A stretch of 12,000 nucleotides of DNA, from NCBI GenBank assembly GCA_903813345.2, contig CAIIXF020000443.1:1-12000 (forward strand), given 5' to 3'. The DNA comes from Owenia fusiformis (Eukaryota > Annelida > Polychaeta > Sabellida > Oweniidae). Under the pieces are notes generated by a model. The model did no database searches and was not told where the DNA came from. It saw nothing but the letters and a program-made list of their open reading frames with translations. Position numbers and translations under genes: made by a program. Numbering within the stretch: position 1 is the first letter of the stretch; the number at the start of each line of letters is the position of its first letter. Positions 1-7,190 of this stretch are shown piece by piece.

Positions 1-475
1 AATGAAGTTGGGCCCCGAAGCTGTTAATGACGGGCGCTTTTACACGCATACAAACAAAAATGAAGCATCAAATAAGGTAATTGCAGAATATTTACCTAAA
101 AACAAGGTGTTTTCAGCCACATGTAATGGCAGATTACATTCTGCAGTATTAGATATAAACCATGGAAGAGAAAATGCCACTCACCTCAAATTGGAACTTA
201 TTGGGGCCCCAATATCATCAGCAAGTGCTGCAAAGCATCTACGTAGCATGAGTGAAAAGAAAAGATACATGAGAAAATATAAAAATTCCCCACATGCAAG
301 AAAAAACAAGTCTTTTCATAGAGCATACTACACTAGACAGTATTTACACACAAGATTAGAAAAGCGAACTAGTGATTATAAGAAAGAGCAACTAGACAAA
401 AAACCCATTTTAAAAATGAAATTGAGGAGATCACCAAGGTTCGGTGATCACGATTATGCCCAAGAGATTATATGA
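1..475 (+). CDS. Mutator-like transposase, C-terminal part (cut by the window edge)
   Basis: This is the last 157 codons of the 691-codon transposase found complete at 1746-3821. Base 1 is the third base of the preceding Glu codon and the reading frame continues from base 2. The apparent ATG at base 2 is the internal Met535 and not a start. The segment lies downstream of both candidate catalytic aspartates. It contains a strongly basic tail (roughly residues 613-680 of the full protein, rich in Lys and Arg), which probably contacts DNA or directs nuclear import. The stop codon TGA is followed by a consensus donor-like GAG|GTAAGT. The truncation reflects the window edge; nothing suggests the gene itself is broken. 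Confidence 0.85.
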   Translation, partial: MKLGPEAVNDGRFYTHTNKNEASNKVIAEYLPKNKVFSATCNGRLHSAVLDINHGRENATHLKLELIGAPISSASAAKHLRSMSEKKRYMRKYKNSPHARKNKSFHRAYYTRQYLHTRLEKRTSDYKKEQLDKKPILKMKLRRSPRFGDHDYAQEII

Positions 476-498
476 GGTAAGTGATCTAATCATACCAT
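476..498. other. 23-bp gap between convergent stop codons holding an interrupted palindrome
   Basis: The transposase TGA ends at 475 and the endonuclease TAA begins (minus strand) at 501-499. The gap contains an interrupted inverted repeat over 476-496: GGTA, two unpaired bases, TGAT, loop CTA, ATCA, TACC. It repeats at 3822-3844, 7168-7190 and 10514-10536. It could be a two-way 3'-end signal, a transposase site, or chance. The gap also carries the G|GTAAGT donor-like sequence directly after the transposase stop. Confidence 0.4.
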
Positions 499-876
499 TT
501 ACATTTTCCATTTTAAGAGGCAATCAGGGTAGGCCCCATGCTGACGGCATTTTCCGGCATTGATACAACCCATTCGCACATTATTTACAGAATGTGGTTC
601 TAGGCTAAGGTGATTTATGTTGATACATAGCTTGTTATGACAAAGGTGAGATAAGTCCAGTGTCGATAAATCAAGCGTATCGTTAGGATGCCGTGTGGCA
701 TAGGACAGCCAGTGAGCCGACACGGTCACCCATTTTTGACTACCGCGCTTCTGTATGCACAACTGCCCATACCCGGTAGCCTTGTTACGATAGCCTGTCC
801 AAATAATGCAGTTATTGGGGTAGACTGTTGCCTCCCGGCCCAATCTCTGGGCATATTTTGCCCCCCAGGCATCCAT
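499..876 (-). CDS. His-Cys box (His-Me finger) homing-type endonuclease, copy 1
   Basis: The 125-residue protein is predicted to make site-specific double-strand breaks with a beta-beta-alpha-metal fold. Seen in the sequence: Cys23 in a CIIWTG segment, a Gly-Tyr-Gly at 35-37, HWLSYA at 55-60, then SHLCHN at 76-81 with catalytic-type His77. Zinc ligands Cys79, Cys84 and His89 follow, then metal-binding Asn98, then a second zinc set Cys104, Cys110, His113 and Cys119. Known of the family: in I-PpoI the spacing His98-Cys100-Cys105-His110-Asn119-Cys125 is the same. The protein is shorter than I-PpoI (163 residues). Met1 has a strong Kozak context (A at -3, G at +4). An in-frame TAG at 885-883 is also the AG of a possible splice acceptor, so extra N-terminal residues from an upstream exon are possible. 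It converges on the transposase 23 bp away. Confidence 0.85.
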   Translation of the reverse strand: MDAWGAKYAQRLGREATVYPNNCIIWTGYRNKATGYGQLCIQKRGSQKWVTVSAHWLSYATRHPNDTLDLSTLDLSHLCHNKLCININHLSLEPHSVNNVRMGCINAGKCRQHGAYPDCLLKWKM

Positions 877-1062
877 TTTGGCCTATTTTACAAGCAAGAA
901 ACAACTTATATGTTATACAAGTGAGATAAGATAGAATGAATTCTGAAAAAATCAAAAAAATCATTTTTCTTACCAAATTGTGTTTCCAAAAATCTGAATA
1001 ATAGTCACACCTGGTTGATCCCTGGCACCAATGTCCTGTGTGAGGTGAATCTACTGTCTTAC

Positions 1063-1279
1063 CTTAATAAAAGTCCATAATGCTTTTAATCCTCCTCCAT
1101 GTTTATCTATGTAAAAAAAATTGAATTCTGACTTACCCTCACATGGAATATTTGGTTGTGCTGACTGGTTAAACACTGATTGTGCTGCTGTTGTCTCAAC
1201 TTCTATGGACTCTATCGGTGTATGTACTCTCAGTTGAGATGTTGTCTGTATGATGTGATGTAGGAACAAGTCACGGCTA
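1063..1279 (-). CDS. Possible upstream exon of a leftward gene (unrecognised protein)
   Basis: Reading leftward, a TTTTTCAG acceptor-like site ends at 1280. An open frame then runs to two alternative donors, G|GTAAGT (exon end 1137) and AAG|GTAAGA (exon end 1063). The peptide starts SRDLFLHHII and is Ser/Thr/Gln-rich; I recognise no domain. Both donors give in-frame continuation into the endonuclease at the TAG|GCC acceptor (exon from 882). The longer exon ends in phase 0 and joins directly. The shorter one, ending one base into a codon, joins through a 20-bp candidate microexon (993-974). Equivalent exons lie at 4409-4625 and 7755-7971. An independent short gene or chance open frame remains possible, because no transcript data are available. 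Confidence 0.3.
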
Positions 1280-1319
1280 CTGAAAAACATGAACCGAAAA
1301 ATGAGTTATGCAATAACTA

Positions 1320-1340
1320 ATTAATATGCGCATAATTAAT
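1320..1340. repeat. AT-rich imperfect palindrome in the divergent spacer
   Basis: A perfect 10-bp palindrome TATGCGCATA (1325-1334) is flanked by TTAA (1321-1324) on the left and ATTAAT on the right. The arms extend by five pairs if A1335 is bulged. It lies about 40 bp upstream of the candidate leftward exon and about 400 bp from the transposase start. It recurs at 4666-4686 and 8012-8032. It could be a dimeric DNA-binding site for a regulator or the transposase; the function is unknown. Confidence 0.4.
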
Positions 1341-1745
1341 GAGTATTGTGTTTTTTCATTAAAATTGTGATATATTCATAAAAAAAGCTGATCTATAAAT
1401 CAGGTAATTTGACCAGGTCTGCTTTAAATGGAACAACAATGCCTTATCTAGCAAATAAATCAAGATACAGTTTGTTTACATATACTGACAATGTACTGAC
1501 ATGCCATCTTTTGATCTAGGGGTGATTTATCTCAAACTCAAACAGTGAACTATTTATTGTGTTAAGACTTTATCATTCTTCAGACACTTTTTTAAACATA
1601 ATCTGGAATTATTAATTGGTCAGATGGCTGCCCAAGTCACCCAGAAACACATCTCATGTATTATCAAACCACTACTTTCACTTGAAAGACTGGACTTAGA
1701 GAGGAGAACATCATTCTGCTTTGGATTGTTCCAAGTTATCAAGCA

Positions 1746-3821
1746 ATGTCAACTATGTCAAAACCACCAAGAGGATTTGGTCATTTTTATTCCAAAAATA
1801 AGTTTCGTAACCAGCAAACATTTTCTGAAGGACATACGCAGCATCCGGCATATGGGACGGTAGCGAATCGCGAAGAGGAATCGTCCCCACCTACAAAAAT
1901 TAGGAGGCTAGATCAGGAGACTCATTCGTTAGTTGTCAGGAAAAGTAGAGGTGGGAATAGTTATGAAGTACCCGATGTCCACATGCAACCTGGTAGAGGT
2001 AAGATTTTAAGGCCAAAACTTTCTGAACCAAAAATCTCAGATAAATACATCACTGATGAACCCCTAGATGGCACTGTTGGTGGAGATGAAACTCTAATAG
2101 TTAGTCAGAATTCTATGATTAATTGTTTCAACTTGGTAGCAAAAGATCATAGGGCCCATAGCAAAAAATGTAGAGGTGATTTGAAGGTACATAAAAAAAT
2201 TCCATTTGGTTTAGTTTGCAAAATGCAGCTTTCATGTAGTAAATGTGGGTTTCTCTCCAAAATGTGCAAATTATATGAAGAAGTCAAGGGAAAAAAGAAA
2301 GGTGGCAGGAGGAAAGCTAAGATCAATGTAGCAATACACGTAGCTCTACAATCCTCCTCTATTGGTGTTGAGGCATTTCGAAAAATTTTAGCTACTTGCA
2401 ATGCAAGGGCCCCTTCTTCCCAAGGAATGCAAAAAAATTCTAAAGCGGTCAGTGGAGATATTGAGAAAATGGGTGAAAATGATTTAAAAACGAGACGTAG
2501 CAAATTAATAGAGGTGAATAAACTGAGGGGTGTATCTTCAAAAGATGAAAAAAAAGTCCAGGTAGCATTTGATGGGTGTTACAGTAGTAGCACATTCGGA
2601 TCTTGGGGTAAGCTTGGTCAGCGCGCTACCAGAGCAGTTGGTGTATCTGTTGAAACAATGACCGATGCCATGCAGATAATATCTGTATGCTTGTATAATA
2701 AGCTATGTTGGCGCGGGGCTTACCTAAGGGCGCGTGGGTTTGATGTTAAATGTCCTGGTGGCCATGATGGTTGTACATCAAATATAAAGAAATCTGAAGC
2801 TTTTCAAGAATTCAACATGGGGTACAAACTTGCAAAAGATTTGGATGCAGACAATTTGCAAATAGAATACCTGACTACAGATGGTGATGCTAAAGGCTCC
2901 CTTGGTGCTCAGTCATTTTACGATGAAAAACAGAGCAATCACAAAGTTACAAAACTTAGCGATAGAGTGCACAAAGGGCAACTTCAATTTAAGCACAGTC
3001 TTAAAGCTAGCTTTAGTAGACATATGTTCCCAGGTAACAAAGATCTCCAGCAGAAAATGTTTTCCCTAGATATAAAAGAGAGGTGTGACAAAATCATGGG
3101 TCAGCTTGCCAAAAAATACAATGATTTGGGTGTTGTATCAGTTCAATACATGAATAGGGTCATCACAAGTACAGTGAACTGTTACGCTGGGAATCATGAG
3201 CAATGTAGACCCCACCTTAATAGTTGCAAAGGGGCTAAGAAATCATGGCTAGAAACATCCCACAATCTCAAGGTGTGTGGAATTACAAAGAATGACAAAT
3301 TGATGCCATCTCAGGAAGATTGCAAATTCATACGCGTACTTTTAGAAATGAAGTTGGGCCCCGAAGCTGTTAATGACGGGCGCTTTTACACGCATACAAA
3401 CAAAAATGAAGCATCAAATAAGGTAATTGCAGAATATTTACCTAAAAACAAGGTGTTTTCAGCCACATGTAATGGCAGATTACATTCTGCAGTATTAGAT
3501 ATAAACCATGGAAGAGAAAATGCCACTCACCTCAAATTGGAACTTATTGGGGCCCCAATATCATCAGCAAGTGCTGCAAAGCATCTACGTAGCATGAGTG
3601 AAAAGAAAAGATACATGAGAAAATATAAAAATTCCCCACATGCAAGAAAAAACAAGTCTTTTCATAGAGCATACTACACTAGACAGTATTTACACACAAG
3701 ATTAGAAAAGCGAACTAGTGATTATAAGAAAGAGCAACTAGACAAAAAACCCATTTTAAAAATGAAATTGAGGAGATCACCAAGGTTCGGTGATCACGAT
3801 TATGCCCAAGAGATTATATGA
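1746..3821 (+). CDS. Mutator-like (MULE-type) DDE transposase, complete copy A
   Basis: The 691-residue protein is predicted to catalyse cut-and-paste transposition in the nucleus. Layout: a polar N-terminus with a PPTKIRR nuclear-signal-like patch near 48-54; a Cys-rich zinc-ribbon-like region (Cys142, Cys158, Cys164-x2-Cys167, Cys174); a Lys/Arg-rich linker at 181-193; and the catalytic core. The core shows AFDG with candidate Asp276, a GGHDGCTSN block at 338-346 and TTDGDAKG with candidate Asp379. Downstream is a Cys479-x4-His484-x2-Cys487-x6-Cys494 cluster and a basic tail (613-680). The order FDG, C-x2-N with following Glu351, then DGD fits the animal Mutator-like transposase domain. The third catalytic acid could not be assigned by eye. 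ATG 1746 is the first in frame after an upstream stop at 1683-1685, with purine at -3. No introns or frame breaks are visible. Confidence 0.85.
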   Translation: MSTMSKPPRGFGHFYSKNKFRNQQTFSEGHTQHPAYGTVANREEESSPPTKIRRLDQETHSLVVRKSRGGNSYEVPDVHMQPGRGKILRPKLSEPKISDKYITDEPLDGTVGGDETLIVSQNSMINCFNLVAKDHRAHSKKCRGDLKVHKKIPFGLVCKMQLSCSKCGFLSKMCKLYEEVKGKKKGGRRKAKINVAIHVALQSSSIGVEAFRKILATCNARAPSSQGMQKNSKAVSGDIEKMGENDLKTRRSKLIEVNKLRGVSSKDEKKVQVAFDGCYSSSTFGSWGKLGQRATRAVGVSVETMTDAMQIISVCLYNKLCWRGAYLRARGFDVKCPGGHDGCTSNIKKSEAFQEFNMGYKLAKDLDADNLQIEYLTTDGDAKGSLGAQSFYDEKQSNHKVTKLSDRVHKGQLQFKHSLKASFSRHMFPGNKDLQQKMFSLDIKERCDKIMGQLAKKYNDLGVVSVQYMNRVITSTVNCYAGNHEQCRPHLNSCKGAKKSWLETSHNLKVCGITKNDKLMPSQEDCKFIRVLLEMKLGPEAVNDGRFYTHTNKNEASNKVIAEYLPKNKVFSATCNGRLHSAVLDINHGRENATHLKLELIGAPISSASAAKHLRSMSEKKRYMRKYKNSPHARKNKSFHRAYYTRQYLHTRLEKRTSDYKKEQLDKKPILKMKLRRSPRFGDHDYAQEII

Positions 3822-3844
3822 GGTAAGTGATCTAATCATACCAT
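3822..3844. other. Convergent gap with interrupted palindrome, second occurrence
   Basis: Same GGTA..TGAT-CTA-ATCA-TACC arrangement as at 476-498, filling the space between the TGA of transposase copy A and the TAA of endonuclease copy 2. Confidence 0.4.
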
Positions 3845-4222
3845 TTACATTTTCCATTTTAAGAGGCAATCAGGGTAGGCCCCATGCTGACGGCATTTTC
3901 CGGCATTGATACAACCCATTCGCACATTATTTACAGAATGTGGTTCTAGGCTAAGGTGATTTATGTTGATACATAGCTTGTTATGACAAAGGTGAGATAA
4001 GTCCAGTGTCGATAAATCAAGCGTATCGTTAGGATGCCGTGTGGCATAGGACAGCCAGTGAGCCGACACGGTCACCCATTTTTGACTACCGCGCTTCTGT
4101 ATGCACAACTGCCCATACCCGGTAGCCTTGTTACGATAGCCTGTCCAAATAATGCAGTTATTGGGGTAGACTGTTGCCTCCCGGCCCAATCTCTGGGCAT
4201 ATTTTGCCCCCCAGGCATCCAT
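3845..4222 (-). CDS. His-Cys box endonuclease, copy 2
   Basis: The translation is the same as the 499-876 gene, with catalytic-type His77, metal-ligand Asn98 and both zinc sets (Cys79/Cys84/His89 and Cys104/Cys110/His113/Cys119) intact. Its own upstream region contains the 1000|1001-type unit edge at 4346|4347. The candidate upstream exon that could splice to it (4625-4409) therefore belongs to the next unit to the right. It converges on transposase copy A. Confidence 0.85.
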   Translation of the reverse strand: MDAWGAKYAQRLGREATVYPNNCIIWTGYRNKATGYGQLCIQKRGSQKWVTVSAHWLSYATRHPNDTLDLSTLDLSHLCHNKLCININHLSLEPHSVNNVRMGCINAGKCRQHGAYPDCLLKWKM

Positions 4223-5091
4223 TTTGGCCTATTTTACAAGCAAGAAACAACTTATATGTTATACAAGTGAGATAAGATAGAATGAATTCTGAAAAAATCA
4301 AAAAAATCATTTTTCTTACCAAATTGTGTTTCCAAAAATCTGAATAATAGTCACACCTGGTTGATCCCTGGCACCAATGTCCTGTGTGAGGTGAATCTAC
4401 TGTCTTACCTTAATAAAAGTCCATAATGCTTTTAATCCTCCTCCATGTTTATCTATGTAAAAAAAATTGAATTCTGACTTACCCTCACATGGAATATTTG
4501 GTTGTGCTGACTGGTTAAACACTGATTGTGCTGCTGTTGTCTCAACTTCTATGGACTCTATCGGTGTATGTACTCTCAGTTGAGATGTTGTCTGTATGAT
4601 GTGATGTAGGAACAAGTCACGGCTACTGAAAAACATGAACCGAAAAATGAGTTATGCAATAACTAATTAATATGCGCATAATTAATGAGTATTGTGTTTT
4701 TTCATTAAAATTGTGATATATTCATAAAAAAAGCTGATCTATAAATCAGGTAATTTGACCAGGTCTGCTTTAAATGGAACAACAATGCCTTATCTAGCAA
4801 ATAAATCAAGATACAGTTTGTTTACATATACTGACAATGTACTGACATGCCATCTTTTGATCTAGGGGTGATTTATCTCAAACTCAAACAGTGAACTATT
4901 TATTGTGTTAAGACTTTATCATTCTTCAGACACTTTTTTAAACATAATCTGGAATTATTAATTGGTCAGATGGCTGCCCAAGTCACCCAGAAACACATCT
5001 CATGTATTATCAAACCACTACTTTCACTTGAAAGACTGGACTTAGAGAGGAGAACATCATTCTGCTTTGGATTGTTCCAAGTTATCAAGCA
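4223..5091. promoter_or_regulatory. Divergent spacer, second occurrence
   Basis: Repeat of the 877-1745 region. Leftward donor-like sites are at 4482, 4408 and 4319, acceptor-like ends at 4626, 4453, 4340 and 4229, the palindrome at 4666-4686 and the plus-strand AATAAA at 4412-4417. The unit edge is at 4346|4347. No additional gene is visible; 4637-5091 is the presumed promoter segment. Confidence 0.4.
4409..4625 (-). CDS. Possible upstream exon, second occurrence
   Basis: Same open frame and splice-like borders as 1063-1279, with the shorter alternative ending at 4483. It can be joined in frame to endonuclease copy 2 (exon from 4228) either directly or through the microexon candidate 4339-4320. 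The protein family is not recognised and the exon is not proven. Confidence 0.3.
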
Positions 5092-7167
5092 ATGTCAACT
5101 ATGTCAAAACCACCAAGAGGATTTGGTCATTTTTATTCCAAAAATAAGTTTCGTAACCAGCAAACATTTTCTGAAGGACATACGCAGCATCCGGCATATG
5201 GGACGGTAGCGAATCGCGAAGAGGAATCGTCCCCACCTACAAAAATTAGGAGGCTAGATCAGGAGACTCATTCGTTAGTTGTCAGGAAAAGTAGAGGTGG
5301 GAATAGTTATGAAGTACCCGATGTCCACATGCAACCTGGTAGAGGTAAGATTTTAAGGCCAAAACTTTCTGAACCAAAAATCTCAGATAAATACATCACT
5401 GATGAACCCCTAGATGGCACTGTTGGTGGAGATGAAACTCTAATAGTTAGTCAGAATTCTATGATTAATTGTTTCAACTTGGTAGCAAAAGATCATAGGG
5501 CCCATAGCAAAAAATGTAGAGGTGATTTGAAGGTACATAAAAAAATTCCATTTGGTTTAGTTTGCAAAATGCAGCTTTCATGTAGTAAATGTGGGTTTCT
5601 CTCCAAAATGTGCAAATTATATGAAGAAGTCAAGGGAAAAAAGAAAGGTGGCAGGAGGAAAGCTAAGATCAATGTAGCAATACACGTAGCTCTACAATCC
5701 TCCTCTATTGGTGTTGAGGCATTTCGAAAAATTTTAGCTACTTGCAATGCAAGGGCCCCTTCTTCCCAAGGAATGCAAAAAAATTCTAAAGCGGTCAGTG
5801 GAGATATTGAGAAAATGGGTGAAAATGATTTAAAAACGAGACGTAGCAAATTAATAGAGGTGAATAAACTGAGGGGTGTATCTTCAAAAGATGAAAAAAA
5901 AGTCCAGGTAGCATTTGATGGGTGTTACAGTAGTAGCACATTCGGATCTTGGGGTAAGCTTGGTCAGCGCGCTACCAGAGCAGTTGGTGTATCTGTTGAA
6001 ACAATGACCGATGCCATGCAGATAATATCTGTATGCTTGTATAATAAGCTATGTTGGCGCGGGGCTTACCTAAGGGCGCGTGGGTTTGATGTTAAATGTC
6101 CTGGTGGCCATGATGGTTGTACATCAAATATAAAGAAATCTGAAGCTTTTCAAGAATTCAACATGGGGTACAAACTTGCAAAAGATTTGGATGCAGACAA
6201 TTTGCAAATAGAATACCTGACTACAGATGGTGATGCTAAAGGCTCCCTTGGTGCTCAGTCATTTTACGATGAAAAACAGAGCAATCACAAAGTTACAAAA
6301 CTTAGCGATAGAGTGCACAAAGGGCAACTTCAATTTAAGCACAGTCTTAAAGCTAGCTTTAGTAGACATATGTTCCCAGGTAACAAAGATCTCCAGCAGA
6401 AAATGTTTTCCCTAGATATAAAAGAGAGGTGTGACAAAATCATGGGTCAGCTTGCCAAAAAATACAATGATTTGGGTGTTGTATCAGTTCAATACATGAA
6501 TAGGGTCATCACAAGTACAGTGAACTGTTACGCTGGGAATCATGAGCAATGTAGACCCCACCTTAATAGTTGCAAAGGGGCTAAGAAATCATGGCTAGAA
6601 ACATCCCACAATCTCAAGGTGTGTGGAATTACAAAGAATGACAAATTGATGCCATCTCAGGAAGATTGCAAATTCATACGCGTACTTTTAGAAATGAAGT
6701 TGGGCCCCGAAGCTGTTAATGACGGGCGCTTTTACACGCATACAAACAAAAATGAAGCATCAAATAAGGTAATTGCAGAATATTTACCTAAAAACAAGGT
6801 GTTTTCAGCCACATGTAATGGCAGATTACATTCTGCAGTATTAGATATAAACCATGGAAGAGAAAATGCCACTCACCTCAAATTGGAACTTATTGGGGCC
6901 CCAATATCATCAGCAAGTGCTGCAAAGCATCTACGTAGCATGAGTGAAAAGAAAAGATACATGAGAAAATATAAAAATTCCCCACATGCAAGAAAAAACA
7001 AGTCTTTTCATAGAGCATACTACACTAGACAGTATTTACACACAAGATTAGAAAAGCGAACTAGTGATTATAAGAAAGAGCAACTAGACAAAAAACCCAT
7101 TTTAAAAATGAAATTGAGGAGATCACCAAGGTTCGGTGATCACGATTATGCCCAAGAGATTATATGA
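5092..7167 (+). CDS. Mutator-like (MULE-type) DDE transposase, complete copy B
   Basis: Full-length 691 codons, with the same translation as the 1746-3821 gene: zinc-ribbon-like Cys164/Cys167, candidate catalytic Asp276 (FDG) and Asp379 (DGD), the CCHC-like cluster at 479-494 and the basic tail. It is a central copy of the array, flanked on both sides by repeat units. Intact frames in every copy argue for recent amplification, since old copies would have accumulated stops. Confidence 0.85.
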   Translation: MSTMSKPPRGFGHFYSKNKFRNQQTFSEGHTQHPAYGTVANREEESSPPTKIRRLDQETHSLVVRKSRGGNSYEVPDVHMQPGRGKILRPKLSEPKISDKYITDEPLDGTVGGDETLIVSQNSMINCFNLVAKDHRAHSKKCRGDLKVHKKIPFGLVCKMQLSCSKCGFLSKMCKLYEEVKGKKKGGRRKAKINVAIHVALQSSSIGVEAFRKILATCNARAPSSQGMQKNSKAVSGDIEKMGENDLKTRRSKLIEVNKLRGVSSKDEKKVQVAFDGCYSSSTFGSWGKLGQRATRAVGVSVETMTDAMQIISVCLYNKLCWRGAYLRARGFDVKCPGGHDGCTSNIKKSEAFQEFNMGYKLAKDLDADNLQIEYLTTDGDAKGSLGAQSFYDEKQSNHKVTKLSDRVHKGQLQFKHSLKASFSRHMFPGNKDLQQKMFSLDIKERCDKIMGQLAKKYNDLGVVSVQYMNRVITSTVNCYAGNHEQCRPHLNSCKGAKKSWLETSHNLKVCGITKNDKLMPSQEDCKFIRVLLEMKLGPEAVNDGRFYTHTNKNEASNKVIAEYLPKNKVFSATCNGRLHSAVLDINHGRENATHLKLELIGAPISSASAAKHLRSMSEKKRYMRKYKNSPHARKNKSFHRAYYTRQYLHTRLEKRTSDYKKEQLDKKPILKMKLRRSPRFGDHDYAQEII

Positions 7168-7190
7168 GGTAAGTGATCTAATCATACCAT
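7168..7190. other. Convergent gap with interrupted palindrome, third occurrence
   Basis: Same 23-bp gap as at 476-498, between transposase copy B and endonuclease copy 3. Confidence 0.4.

Larger units (their letters stand above)
877..1745. promoter_or_regulatory. Divergent intergenic region with splice-like signals and presumed promoter
   Basis: These 869 bp separate the endonuclease start from the next transposase start. On the minus strand there are donor-like GTAAGT/GTAAGA sites at 1136, 1062 and 973. Acceptor-like sites end at 1280 (TTTTTCAG), 1107 (a T-run then ACATAG), 994 (TATTCAG), 949-950 (a T-run then CAG) and 883 (AAAATAG). The unit edge 1000|1001 lies just upstream of one acceptor. 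Positions 1291-1745 are AT-rich without a convincing ORF and probably hold promoter activity for the transposase and perhaps for a leftward transcript; no definite TATA box could be assigned. A plus-strand AATAAA at 1066-1071 could end the transposase transcript. The region recurs at 4223-5091 and 7569-8437. Confidence 0.4.

Noticed and set aside
688-924. 78-codon + strand frame antisense to the endonuclease (also at 4034, 7380 and 10726)
   Set aside because: A shadow of the nuclease gene, which has clear catalytic and zinc residues on the other strand.
941-973. 31-bp intron from the donor at 973 to the T-run-CAG acceptor at 949
   Set aside because: Too short for ordinary introns, and the downstream frame meets a stop after a few codons.
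1001-1060. rRNA gene fragment
   Set aside because: Only 13 bp match the 18S 5' end and the following bases diverge, so it is not an rRNA gene.
1624-1863. 79-codon + strand open frame overlapping the transposase start
   Set aside because: It overlaps the transposase in another frame and has no domain. At most it is an upstream ORF, and its repetition merely follows the tandem period.
2147-2503. 118-codon minus-strand frame inside the transposase (also at 5493 and 8839)
   Set aside because: Antisense shadow of the zinc-ribbon and linker region, with composition typical of a reverse-complement frame.
2881-3069. 62-codon + strand frame inside the transposase
   Set aside because: Out-of-frame shadow across the DGD motif region.
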